NCBI RefSeq assembly: GCF_003268475.1
Contig: NZ_MCIF01000002.1
Coordinates: 1,178,629 to 1,242,628, forward strand
DNA: 64,000 bases
From: Thermogemmatispora tikiterensis
Lineage (GTDB): Bacteria > Chloroflexota > Ktedonobacteria > Ktedonobacterales > Ktedonobacteraceae
Direction: 5' to 3'
In this document: piece by piece, positions 25,553 through 33,818 of the stretch
Layout of the letters: each line of letters starts with the position of its first letter
Position numbering within the stretch: position 1 is the stretch's first letter
Notes under the pieces: model-generated
Databases searched by the model: none
Told to the model about the DNA's origin: nothing
The model's input: the letters and a program-made list of their open reading frames with translations, nothing else
Made by a program: the position numbers and the translations under genes

Positions 25553-26422
25553 GTGAACACACCGCTCTCAGGGTCAAATTCCTCGATCCCGGCGCGGCCC
25601 GTGCGCGACAGCAGCCCCCGCCGTTTAATGGTCACCACCGGTGTGGTGATCTTTGCCATCCGTGATTGGACACTCTGGGTGCTGCTGCGTGAAGGGCCGT
25701 GGGGACCGCCTATGCGCCTTGTGCTCAGTAATGAGACCGTGACCGAGGCGGTGCTTCGCACGCTGCAGGCAGTGCTGCTCTGGCCCGATGAGGCCACCTT
25801 GCTGCAGCTAAAAGCGGGCTGGGTAGAGCAGCAGGTCTATGTCTGGGGCAGCGCAGAGCAAGGGGCTGCTGTCTCCCTGATTCATAGTGTACTCTTGCGC
25901 GCCAATCGCGATGAGCTGCGCCCTAACTTGCATCGCCACCCAGTCCCAAGCTTGCGCGTCCAATGGACCCCCGTGGCCGAGGTTGAGTCGGGTCAGCGCC
26001 AGCTTGACCCCGAGGCTCGCCCCGTGCTGGAGATGGCGCTTAATACCTTACGCTCGGAGATTCAGCGCAATCCAGAGCTGGTGCTGCGCTATCTGGCCGA
26101 TATGGCAACTCCGCACCGCGATAGCATCGAGTGGTGGCGCCAGGAAACCCATACCGCTCTCAGTAAGGAGACACGCCCGCTGCGTGCCCTCCGCGAACCT
26201 CCCAGCGGCGACGGGACACTGACGCTGGCTGAGGCGACGCTACTCTACCGTGCTTTCTTCCCCCCCGATGAGCAAATCGATCTCTCTAACCTGCGCCGTC
26301 GCTTTCTGGCCACAAATACCCTGGAACCTTTGGATGAAGAGCGTCCAGTGCGCGGACGCGAGCTAGACTGGCGCCGCGTGAGCCGCGCCTATCGCTACCG
26401 CAGTCGCTCCGAAGGCCACTGA
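25553..26422 (+). CDS. NrtR-like regulator: degenerate Nudix domain plus winged helix
   Basis: In this 289-residue protein, residues 25-165 follow the Nudix fold (TTGVVIFAIRDWTLWVLLREGPWGPPMRLV, then VYVWGSAEQ). The catalytic Nudix box GX5EX7REUXEEXGU is not recognisable: the segment around ETVTEAVLRTLQAVL lacks the REXXEE core. Residues 225-285 (TLTLAEATLLYRAFFPPDEQIDLSNLRRRFLATNTL, RGRELDWRRVSRAYRYR) resemble the winged helix of NrtR regulators. The likely role is a transcription factor sensing a nucleotide or ADP-ribose-like ligand without hydrolysing it. GTG start with AAGGAG. The next gene, a cobalamin adenosyltransferase, is 265 bp downstream, and a regulatory link is only a possibility. 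Confidence 0.72.
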   Translation: MNTPLSGSNSSIPARPVRDSSPRRLMVTTGVVIFAIRDWTLWVLLREGPWGPPMRLVLSNETVTEAVLRTLQAVLLWPDEATLLQLKAGWVEQQVYVWGSAEQGAAVSLIHSVLLRANRDELRPNLHRHPVPSLRVQWTPVAEVESGQRQLDPEARPVLEMALNTLRSEIQRNPELVLRYLADMATPHRDSIEWWRQETHTALSKETRPLRALREPPSGDGTLTLAEATLLYRAFFPPDEQIDLSNLRRRFLATNTLEPLDEERPVRGRELDWRRVSRAYRYRSRSEGH

Positions 26423-26461
26423 TCTGTGCTATAGTTAGTGAGAGTGAGCAAGAAGCAGAGA

Positions 26462-26484
26462 CCGGTCAGGCAGTCTCTGACTGG
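26462..26484. other. hairpin between NrtR-like and adenosyltransferase genes
   Basis: CCGGTCAG (26462-26469) pairs with CTGACTGG (26477-26484; one G-U pair) around a seven-base loop. No T-run follows on either strand. The surrounding sequence does not show the cobalamin-riboswitch B12 box, although the next gene handles cobalamin. Confidence 0.3.
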
Positions 26485-26687
26485 CCGGCACCCGCAAGAG
26501 CACAGGTATATCGCGGCTTCGCCTACGATCTTTTCATAGCTCGCTTGCTATTCGGCTGAACACGCTTCAGGCACTGGCTGAAGGCAGCTCCTGCGGCTCA
26601 GACTGGTCGAGGCCAAGAGAACAAGCGAGCGCAAGCAAAAGAGCAAGCAAAGGCAGGCCAACAAGCAAGAGAGGAGAGTGGCTAGCA

Positions 26688-27269
26688 ATGGCCAAAGTGA
26701 CAACCCACGGTGGCGATACGGGCTATACCGGGCTGCTTGGGGAACAGCGCGTCCCGAAGTACGATCCGCGCCCTGAGACCTTCGGCACGATCGATGAAGC
26801 CACATCCGCGCTTGGACTGGCACGCGCTGTGGCCAGGGATCCACGCGTCAAAGACCTCATCTACCGCCTCCAGCAAGATCTCTACCTGCTAATGGGAGAG
26901 CTGGCTACACCCCCAGAAAATTATGAGAAGATCGGGCTGCGCATCACCGCTGAGCATGTGCAGCGCCTGGAGGCGGAGGCCGAGCAGCTGAAGCGTGAGG
27001 TAGAGATCCCCAACCGCTTCATTATTCCCGGCGATACTCTCGATGGGGCGGCCCTCGATTTCGCTCGCACCGTGATCCGTCGCGCCGAACGCCTGGCAGT
27101 AAAGCTGCTCCACGACGGCGTGATCCATAACGGCGAGGTGATTCGTTATCTGAATCGCCTTTCCGACGTGGTTTTTATCCTTGCGCGCTCTGTTGAGGTA
27201 CGTTCCTCGCTGGCAACGTTGCCAGGAAGAGAACCACGTCAGGCATCTGACTCGTCCTCTGCCGAGTAG
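26688..27269 (+). CDS. cob(I)alamin adenosyltransferase, PduO type
   Basis: This 193-residue cytoplasmic enzyme transfers the adenosyl group of ATP to cob(I)alamin to make the B12 coenzyme. The N-terminal THGGDTGYTGLLGEQRVPKYDPR is the ATP-binding loop (usual TGxGDxGxTxLxG). FARTVIRRAERLA and EVIRYLNRLSDVVFILAR form the conserved helical core. Length is typical for PduO N-terminal-type enzymes. It is preceded by a purine-rich GCAAG-repeat stretch (26610-26680). No B12-dependent enzyme or riboswitch is visible nearby. Confidence 0.92.
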   Translation: MAKVTTHGGDTGYTGLLGEQRVPKYDPRPETFGTIDEATSALGLARAVARDPRVKDLIYRLQQDLYLLMGELATPPENYEKIGLRITAEHVQRLEAEAEQLKREVEIPNRFIIPGDTLDGAALDFARTVIRRAERLAVKLLHDGVIHNGEVIRYLNRLSDVVFILARSVEVRSSLATLPGREPRQASDSSSAE

Positions 27270-27395
27270 GCCGCATTCGCCCGTTGGCACTTTTTTCCCT
27301 GGCCAGGTCTGGCCAACTGCGACAAAATGGCTCGTCTGTGCATTACCTCCCTGTGAGGGATCCAATTTTTGCCTTTCACCTGGTGATGGGGACGT

Positions 27396-27986
27396 ATGAA
27401 GACTCTGGAAGATGAGTCTCGGCTGACGATCGAGGCCTGCCACGGCTCAACAGCAGCCTTCGAGGCTCTGGTACTCTATTACGAGCCGCGCATCAGGCGC
27501 ATGCTCTATAGCTTAACTCATGATATACAATTAACTCAGGATCTCTGCCAGGAAACCTTCCTGGCAGCTTTTCGTGCTCTGCCACGCATGAAGGGAGAGG
27601 AACTGCAGTTCGCCCCCTGGATCTACCGTATTGCCTTGAACCAGCTGCGCAGCGAGTGGCGCCGCCGTCGTCGCATCACCTGGGTTCCCTTCACCAGTCC
27701 CACGGGCCAGGTCGATGATTTTTCAGAACCTCCGCCCGAGGAAGCTCTCGTCAGCGATGAGCACTTCGAGGAGCAGGTGATGGAGCGCGACCTGGTGGCT
27801 CGTGTGCTGGCTCAGCTCCCCCCGGCTTCCGCAGCTTGCCTGCTCCTGGATGCCGAGGGCTTCTCTTACCGCGAGATTGCCGAGATTATGCAGGATTCGC
27901 TGTCAGCCGTGCGCAGCCGCCTGGCCCGCTCACGTCAGGCGTTTCAGCAGGTCTACAAACGGCTTGATCGAGGAGGCCAGTCATGA
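27396..27986 (+). CDS. ECF-type RNA polymerase sigma factor
   Basis: This 196-residue protein has sigma region 2 (AFEALVLYYEPRIRRMLYSL, LTQDLCQETFLAAFRALPRM) and region 4 (LPPASAACLLLDAEGFSYREIAEIMQDSLSAVRSRLARSRQ), joined by a linker rich in acidic residues. It would direct polymerase to a stress or envelope regulon. The stop codon overlaps the start of the downstream anti-sigma/propeller gene by four bases, the usual coupling for a sigma and its cognate anti-sigma factor. An autoregulated promoter is expected upstream (27270-27395), but I could not identify one. Confidence 0.92.
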   Translation: MKTLEDESRLTIEACHGSTAAFEALVLYYEPRIRRMLYSLTHDIQLTQDLCQETFLAAFRALPRMKGEELQFAPWIYRIALNQLRSEWRRRRRITWVPFTSPTGQVDDFSEPPPEEALVSDEHFEEQVMERDLVARVLAQLPPASAACLLLDAEGFSYREIAEIMQDSLSAVRSRLARSRQAFQQVYKRLDRGGQS

Positions 27987-30670
27987 AGCGAAAAGAGCGA
28001 CCTGATTCATTATCATGTCCTCTCAGCATCCACTGTCTGCGTCTGCTCGATGAGCTTGATGTGCCAAAGACGCCGGCAAACGCTGAGGGCGAGCCAGAGC
28101 CTTCGACCCACCACGGGGACGAGTTTGAGCTACTGAGTCGACTGCGGCGTCATCTCCCTGAATGCCAGATCTGTTCTAGCCTCGTTGCCCAGGCGCGCTA
28201 TGAGCGTGATCACCAGCGCCAGCTGCTGCGTCAGTTTCTGGAGGACGCAGAGCGCCGTACGCCTTCAACCCAGGAGCTGATCATGCAAGCGATCCGCTCT
28301 AGTCAGACATCGGCTGAGGCTGAACAGGAGTCGTTGGCGACACTCAATCACGCCGACCACGGCGGTCAGAACCAGCATCGCCGGCTCCCTTTTGCTGTTC
28401 TTAGCCGGCTTCCTGAGCTGACCGCTCAGCAACCTGCCATTCCTCGCGCCCCTCGGCGCTCGCCACTGCGGGAAACGCTGGTCCTGGTGGCTGTCATCCT
28501 GGTGGTGCTCCTGTCAACCGGCAGTCTCGGTTATCTCCTGCTACGTGATACTTCCTCCCAGGCACCCGCCTCCTCACCCCCAACAGCTATCTCTGTGAAG
28601 GCCTCCTACCAGAGCCTGGTCTGGAAGGCGATTGCGATGGTCGATCCCTTCCCCGATGGCACTGGTCGCTATCACCTCTATAACTATGATCCTTTCAGCG
28701 GCCAGAAGCGTCTCTTGACCAGCACCTGCTGCGACGCCACTTCTGCCGTCGACGGCATCGCTCACAGCGGGCGCGATCTGCTCTATCATGACACGCTGGG
28801 AGAGGCGCGTCTCTTCCGGACACTTTCCCATCCTGAGCCGATCTTTCGCTGCAGCTGTAGCCAGAGCAGCGCTGTCTGGACAACCGATGACAGCCATCTT
28901 TTGATCAGCGCTGGTAGCAAGCTTTTCCTGGTCAACCTGTCCGGTAACAGTCAACCAATCTATTCATCAGATTTATTACAAAATAGTACACTTGCATTCT
29001 ATTACAACGATTTTCTCTTCTTCATACATCAGGAAACAGAAAAGGAGGTGCTGTATCGCCTCGATCTGGCCAACGGGGAAATACGCTCAATTGCATCCCG
29101 GCCCCTGACGGCGGATCAAGGTATGCCCACTTCCACCTCCAGCAGACGCAATGCGTGGTTGCTTAACCCGACCGGCTCGACCATCTACTACAGCGCGGGC
29201 AGCGGCCTGGGAGCGACCCTCTACATGGTCAATAGCGATGGAAGCAATCTGCACTCGCTCAACCGACACGGTATCCCACTCGGCTTCGCTGAGGATAACC
29301 GCCTGCTTTTCTTGCAGGAGACGAATGGCGCCTTTGAGGTGCGTAAGCTGGGCGCCACCCCCCAGCAAGACCAGCTCGTGGTGGTCAACGCTGCCCCAGG
29401 GGCCAGGAGCGTTCTGACCAACGGGCTAGCCCTCGCTCCCTACGGCTGGGCCTTGCTGACGGAGGCCCTTTATCCCGATCATTCACTGCGTCTCTGGGCC
29501 ACAAACCTGATGACGCATGCCCAAAAACTGCTCCTCTCAGTACCAGCGGCCCAGGTCTCTCAGCAAGGTATGCCACAACTGGTCGGATGGGATCAGCTCC
29601 CCGTGAGCAATGAGGCTACTCCCACCCCCTCGATAAACCAGACCCCGGGGAATACCCTTCTGAATGATGATTGGAATGGCCTCTTGCTGGTCTCGGGCGA
29701 CCAGAGCGGGCAGCTAACTGTCAGCAACTATAACTATGCCAGCGGGCAGCTGCTACAGCTGCTCTCGGCTTTACCAGCCCAGACGGAGATCGACGGAATC
29801 TCGCCCGATGGCAGCTCCCTGGCTTATCACATCCCGAGCACGTCTCAGACGGATTACTACGTTATGGATCTGCGCATGACGCCCCCACTCATACGTTTCC
29901 AATATCACGTCTCCGGCAGCGGTGGCAACGCCATCTGGCTCAATGCCCAAACGCTGCTGCTCAATACACCCACCGCTCTGTTACGGGTCAATATGCAGCA
30001 ATTGCAGCCCAAGGCGGTCATGGCCGCGCTTCCAGACACACGCCTGGCCTTCTACAGCGCGCCGTACCTGTACTTTGTGGGGCGCGTCGGCAGTAACCAG
30101 CAAGCGCTTTTCCGCCTGCCCCTCGGGGGAACATTTGACCAGCGGCAGGCGATCACGCCGCCGGTTCAGAGGGCCAGCACCGATTTCTGGCTCAGTCCTG
30201 ACGGGCGCACTATCTACTATGTCAATTACCATTCTGAGGCGCCGGGTATCTACGCTGTTGACAGCGATGGAGGGAACCGCCATCGTCTGCGCCCTTGGGG
30301 AGTCCCCATTGGCTATGCGGAGGATAATTCGCTCATGGTCATGCGCTATCGCCAGGGCAGCTTTGAGGTGGTCAAGCTGGGTCTGACTCCAGCCCAGGAC
30401 CAGGTGCTGCTCCAGAACGTCGCCCCCGGTGCGAGCACCCTCTGCGCAGGTCGCCCCATCCCAGCCTCAGCTACACCGATCGATGCCGAGCTGATCTGCT
30501 CGAATAATGTAGCCCTGGCCCCCTATGGCCATCACCTGGTCGTGCAGGCCTACTACCCTGACGGGCATTCCACCCTGCTGGCCTATAATCTGGATAACGG
30601 CCAGCAGCTCTCAGCTCAGACTGCCCCGACGAGCAAGCTGATCGGCTATAACCGCTATCCGCCAGCCTGA
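27983..30670 (+). CDS. transmembrane anti-sigma factor with duplicated beta-propeller sensor domain
   Basis: This 895-residue protein has an N-terminal zinc-binding anti-sigma motif HLPECQIC (His57, Cys61, Cys64: Hx3Cx2C) in the cytoplasm and a single membrane helix at about 164-187 (TLVLVAVILVVLLSTGSLGYLLL). A large exterior part (200-895) consists of propeller blades with SPDG/NPTG and YMVNSDGSN/YAVDSDGGN signatures. Residues about 396-500 and 739-862 are an evident internal duplication (HGIPLGFAEDNRLLF versus WGVPIGYAEDNSLMV; LALAPYG versus VALAPYG). Together with the overlapping ECF sigma gene this looks like an envelope sensor that holds the sigma factor until the propeller meets a ligand or stress. 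Confidence 0.85.
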   Translation: MKRKERPDSLSCPLSIHCLRLLDELDVPKTPANAEGEPEPSTHHGDEFELLSRLRRHLPECQICSSLVAQARYERDHQRQLLRQFLEDAERRTPSTQELIMQAIRSSQTSAEAEQESLATLNHADHGGQNQHRRLPFAVLSRLPELTAQQPAIPRAPRRSPLRETLVLVAVILVVLLSTGSLGYLLLRDTSSQAPASSPPTAISVKASYQSLVWKAIAMVDPFPDGTGRYHLYNYDPFSGQKRLLTSTCCDATSAVDGIAHSGRDLLYHDTLGEARLFRTLSHPEPIFRCSCSQSSAVWTTDDSHLLISAGSKLFLVNLSGNSQPIYSSDLLQNSTLAFYYNDFLFFIHQETEKEVLYRLDLANGEIRSIASRPLTADQGMPTSTSSRRNAWLLNPTGSTIYYSAGSGLGATLYMVNSDGSNLHSLNRHGIPLGFAEDNRLLFLQETNGAFEVRKLGATPQQDQLVVVNAAPGARSVLTNGLALAPYGWALLTEALYPDHSLRLWATNLMTHAQKLLLSVPAAQVSQQGMPQLVGWDQLPVSNEATPTPSINQTPGNTLLNDDWNGLLLVSGDQSGQLTVSNYNYASGQLLQLLSALPAQTEIDGISPDGSSLAYHIPSTSQTDYYVMDLRMTPPLIRFQYHVSGSGGNAIWLNAQTLLLNTPTALLRVNMQQLQPKAVMAALPDTRLAFYSAPYLYFVGRVGSNQQALFRLPLGGTFDQRQAITPPVQRASTDFWLSPDGRTIYYVNYHSEAPGIYAVDSDGGNRHRLRPWGVPIGYAEDNSLMVMRYRQGSFEVVKLGLTPAQDQVLLQNVAPGASTLCAGRPIPASATPIDAELICSNNVALAPYGHHLVVQAYYPDGHSTLLAYNLDNGQQLSAQTAPTSKLIGYNRYPPA

Positions 30671-30702
30671 GCTAAAGCAAGCGTTGCTGTCTACCTCTCA
30701 GG

Positions 30703-30742
30703 GCGGGCTGACCTCCGATCAACGAAGACCGGATCAGCCCGC
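30703..30742. other. hairpin between convergent genes
   Basis: GCGGGCTGA (30703-30711) pairs perfectly with TCAGCCCGC (30734-30742). It lies between the end of the anti-sigma gene (plus) and the PHP gene (minus). No T-run is present on either side, so it is not a clear intrinsic terminator. Confidence 0.35.
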
Positions 30743-30810
30743 TCACTCAAACGCCGCCAGGGCGACTGACGGCTTCTGGCGCTCCGGGTTCCTTTCCGAT
30801 CCGTGCTCTC

Positions 30811-31590
30811 TCAGAGGCGATACTCTTCAGCACTCATATTGCGCCAGATACGAATCCGCTGAATGCCGGCCTCGCGCAGCAGCTGTTCACTGGCCTCGTG
30901 GCTGGTGGCCAGGCTCGACGGATAGTGAGCATCTGAGCCGACGCTCACCGGCGTTCCCTGCAAAGCACAGGCTCGTACGAGACGGCGCACCAGCTGGGGA
31001 TAGGTGGCGACATCGAAGCCATTGATTTCGAGAGCCACATCACAACGTGTGGCCTCGGCAGCGAGTTGCTCCAGCTCCTCATCGATATTGGCGGGCAAGT
31101 GTCGATTCTCAACGAACAATCTGACTGGATGACTGATAACACTAAAGAAGCCCGAGCAGACAGCCTGACGCAGCAACTCCATATAGCGTTGCCAGGCTCG
31201 TTCTGCCTGGGCCACCTCCCCCCAGCCTTCCTCGTTCTCCAATTGCTTTCCATCAATCTCATGAACCGAGCCAATGAGAAAATCCCAGGGGTAGCCCTGC
31301 AGCAGCTCCCGCACTGCCTCAATTTTGTCAGGAATAAAATCGATCTCCAATCCCAGACGGACGTCGAACCGCAGAGCCTGCCCTGCCTCCTGCACACTCT
31401 CAATATAGTCAACCAGGGCCATCTCTGGCCCCTCCAGCGGCATATGCGCAAGGAGTGGACGTATCTCGCGCATCTGAAAGACATGCTCTGAGAGACCCAG
31501 CACGCGCAATCCCCGCTCCCGGGCCTCGCTCACCATCGCTCTGGCTGAACTACGGGAAACATGGCTATGAAAGTCCGTATCAATCGTCAT
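30811..31590 (-). CDS. PHP-domain metal-dependent phosphoesterase
   Basis: This 259-residue protein opens with DFHSHVSRSS (the PHP HxH motif). VLGLSEH, LGLEIDFIPDK, VHEID and a terminal GSDAHYPSS follow, all metal-ligand motifs of the polymerase-and-histidinol-phosphatase superfamily. It is similar in size and motif order to HisJ-type histidinol-phosphatases, but no his genes are near, so the phosphate ester substrate is unspecified. It ends the minus-strand group 38.3-30.8 kb, 14 bp after the FAD oxidoreductase stop, which implies cotranscription. Confidence 0.87.
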   Translation of the reverse strand: MTIDTDFHSHVSRSSARAMVSEARERGLRVLGLSEHVFQMREIRPLLAHMPLEGPEMALVDYIESVQEAGQALRFDVRLGLEIDFIPDKIEAVRELLQGYPWDFLIGSVHEIDGKQLENEEGWGEVAQAERAWQRYMELLRQAVCSGFFSVISHPVRLFVENRHLPANIDEELEQLAAEATRCDVALEINGFDVATYPQLVRRLVRACALQGTPVSVGSDAHYPSSLATSHEASEQLLREAGIQRIRIWRNMSAEEYRL

Positions 31591-31604
31591 TGCCTCTCCT
31601 CTGT

Positions 31605-32837
31605 TTAAAGCAGCCGCGTCGCAGGCAGCAATCGGCCCTCGCGGAAGCGTTGGAGGCCGAACTGCTCGATATCGAGCGTACTGCTTTTGCCGGTGGTCAG
31701 GTAGTCGGTCAGGAGCTGTGCCGCCAGCGGAGCATGCATCAAGCCATGCCCAGAGAAGCCGCAGGCGCAGAGGAAGCCCTCGACCTCGGTTGGACCCAGC
31801 ACCGGATGCTCATCCGGCGTCATCTCATAGAGGCCGGCCCAGGCCCTTCGGAGGCGCAGACCAGCTAGCGCCGGAAAGCGGCGGGGGATGACACGCTCTA
31901 TCTGGGGCCAGACGCCAGGATCAAGCGTCAGGTCAAAAGCCGGCGTCTCCAGAGCACGGCTGGCCGCCTGCTCTGCGGGAGAAGGCTGATGGGGCAAACC
32001 CAGGAGCAGGCCACCATCGCGCCAGCGAAAATGGAAGCCTGTTGCCTGGTCTACCACCATCGGCAGCTCGGCTGGCAGCCCAGCGACCGCCTCGCAGAGA
32101 TAGAGCTGACGTCGTAAAGGATAGACTGGGAGATCATCAATCCCGACCAGACGCGCCGTCAGGGCCGCATAGACACCAGTGGCATTGATGACCAGAGGCG
32201 TAGCCACTCTCCCCTGCGAGGTCTGCACGGCTTGTACGCGCCCCCGAGTCGTCTGAATGGCCAGGACAGGACATTGCTCGTAGACTTCCACGCCCAGCCG
32301 ACGCGCTGCCCCTATGAGCGCGCGCGTCATGGCTGCGGGGTCCGTGTAGCCGTCGGTCGAGCAGAAGCTGGCGCCGCGCAGATCTTCTGTGATCAGTGAC
32401 AACCCCGGCCAGCGCGCTACCACCTCCATCGGCGTCAGCAGCTCACTGGGGACGCCAAGTCGCTGCTGGAGGGCAACATAGCCCTGCATGGCCTGCCAGG
32501 CTTCATCGTCGCTGACCAGGAACAGGTAACCATACTGATAGAATGGGGGAGGAGGCGGGGAGGCTGGAACCGCTTCGGCCTGCATCTCTGCAATGAACTG
32601 ACGATAGAAGCGCAGACCCTCACGGGCAAAGATAATATCCAGCTCGTCGGCGAACTGTTGACGTAGCCCTCCCGTAGCACGTCCAATCGAGCCAGAGGCC
32701 ACAGTCTCGCGCTCCAGAACGACTACCTCACGCATTCCACGACGGGCGAGCTGATAGGCCAGGACTGCGCCCATAATGCCACCGCCAATAATGGTGATGG
32801 CCGCCGTTCTGGTCGTGCCTCTCGCCACAGCGATCAC
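31605..32837 (-). CDS. FAD-dependent oxidoreductase, DAO / sarcosine oxidase beta-like
   Basis: This 410-residue flavoenzyme has the dinucleotide-binding start ITIIGGGIMGAVLAYQLARRG, an acidic end of strand two (VVVLERE), GGLRQQF, and the DAO-family C-terminal LRRAWAGLYEMTPDEHPVLGPTEVEGFLCACGFSGHGLMHAPLAAQLLTD. It probably oxidises a secondary or N-methyl amine or an amino acid and delivers electrons to oxygen or an acceptor. Its start overlaps the methyltransferase stop by four bases. Partner subunits of heterotetrameric sarcosine oxidase are not seen, so a monomeric enzyme is more likely. Confidence 0.88.
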   Translation of the reverse strand: MIAVARGTTRTAAITIIGGGIMGAVLAYQLARRGMREVVVLERETVASGSIGRATGGLRQQFADELDIIFAREGLRFYRQFIAEMQAEAVPASPPPPPFYQYGYLFLVSDDEAWQAMQGYVALQQRLGVPSELLTPMEVVARWPGLSLITEDLRGASFCSTDGYTDPAAMTRALIGAARRLGVEVYEQCPVLAIQTTRGRVQAVQTSQGRVATPLVINATGVYAALTARLVGIDDLPVYPLRRQLYLCEAVAGLPAELPMVVDQATGFHFRWRDGGLLLGLPHQPSPAEQAASRALETPAFDLTLDPGVWPQIERVIPRRFPALAGLRLRRAWAGLYEMTPDEHPVLGPTEVEGFLCACGFSGHGLMHAPLAAQLLTDYLTTGKSSTLDIEQFGLQRFREGRLLPATRLL

Positions 32838-33556
32838 CCCTCACGCACCAGGGTCACCGTGAACCCGTCGCGATAGCCCTCATCGATATTGAGAGCCAGC
32901 GAGAAGAGACGGGGGTCGCTCGTAATGCGCCGACAATATTCGACGATGCCCGCCGTAACCTCGTCCACAGGCTCATGGATGAAGCGCCCATCCCGCAGGC
33001 AGTTGTCGGCCACAATGATGGTGCCAGGATGGCTGAGTTGCAAGGCCCAGTCGAGATAGCGCGGATAGGGCGGCTTGTCCGCATCGATAAAGATCAGGTC
33101 AAACGGTCCTGCGCCTTCATCGACGAGTGCAGGGAGCAGCTCCAAGGCCCGCCCAAGACGGATCTCTACTCGCTCGCCTACGCCAGCATGCTCAAAGACA
33201 CGACGCGCGACGCTGGCATGCTGGGGATTCATCTCTAGCGTGATCAGGCGCCCATCCGGTGGCAAGGCGCGCGCCAGCCAGAGACCGCTATAGCCCCCCA
33301 GCGTGCCAATCTCCAGGATGGTGCGAGCTTGAGAAACAAGCGCCAGAAACTGCAAGAGCTTGCCCTCGATAGGGGAAATATTGATCTGCGGCAGCCCGGC
33401 CTCTGCACTGGCCTGGAGGGCATACCGCAGCGCTTCGTCCTCCGGGGCAAAGACTCGATTAATCTGCTCCTCAAGCTCATGCTGGATCTGCACCAGCCGG
33501 CGCAGACCCAGCAACTCTTCCTCAGTCGTTGGCCGTTGCTCACGAATTTCGCTCAA
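32834..33556 (-). CDS. SAM-dependent O-methyltransferase family 3
   Basis: This 240-residue class I methyltransferase has ILEIGTLGGYSGLWLARALPPDGRLITLEMNP (SAM-binding motif I and the post-I acidic residue), FDLIFIDADKPPYPRYLDWAL and GTIIVADNCLRDG, matching the caffeoyl-CoA/catechol O-methyltransferase family. The frame opens at an ATG 27 codons further out (33637), but no ribosome site precedes it. The TTG at 33556 has AAAGGAG nine bases upstream and gives the usual family length, so I prefer it. The four-base overlap with the FAD oxidoreductase suggests the two modify the same small molecule, which cannot be named from sequence. Confidence 0.85.
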   Translation of the reverse strand: MSEIREQRPTTEEELLGLRRLVQIQHELEEQINRVFAPEDEALRYALQASAEAGLPQINISPIEGKLLQFLALVSQARTILEIGTLGGYSGLWLARALPPDGRLITLEMNPQHASVARRVFEHAGVGERVEIRLGRALELLPALVDEGAGPFDLIFIDADKPPYPRYLDWALQLSHPGTIIVADNCLRDGRFIHEPVDEVTAGIVEYCRRITSDPRLFSLALNIDEGYRDGFTVTLVREG

Positions 33557-33799
33557 GTTGCTCTGCTCCTTTATCTGGGCATGATCTGCCGCCGCCAGCG
33601 CCAGGTGAGCCGCAGCGTCAACCACGCCCACCACCATAGCGCCCGGCCCTTGAGAGCAGCATCAGCATCACAGGTAGCCAGCCAGCATCGAGGGCACTTC
33701 CCAGCCTTGTTGACGCTTTCGCTCCCGACCTGCTCTCATTGTATGGCTGTCGGTCAACCAGTGTCAACCTGGCCTCAGCGCTCAAGCCAGCAGGAGAAG

Positions 33800-33818
33800 C
33801 TCAAGGCATAGCCTTGAG
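33800..33818 (-). other. hairpin overlapping SARP-AAA stop codon
   Basis: CTCAAGGC-ATA-GCCTTGAG is a perfect 8-bp stem with a three-base loop. It spans the last codons and the stop (33801-33803) of the regulator gene. The run after it on the minus strand (CTTCTCC) is a poor U-tract. Compare the hairpin on the H-NOX stop at 22980-22997. Confidence 0.35.

Noticed and set aside
26423..26687. A cobalamin riboswitch before the adenosyltransferase
   Set aside because: A GCCACTG string exists at the end of the preceding gene, but the conserved core and B12 box layout are missing and the hairpin at 26462-26484 is simple.
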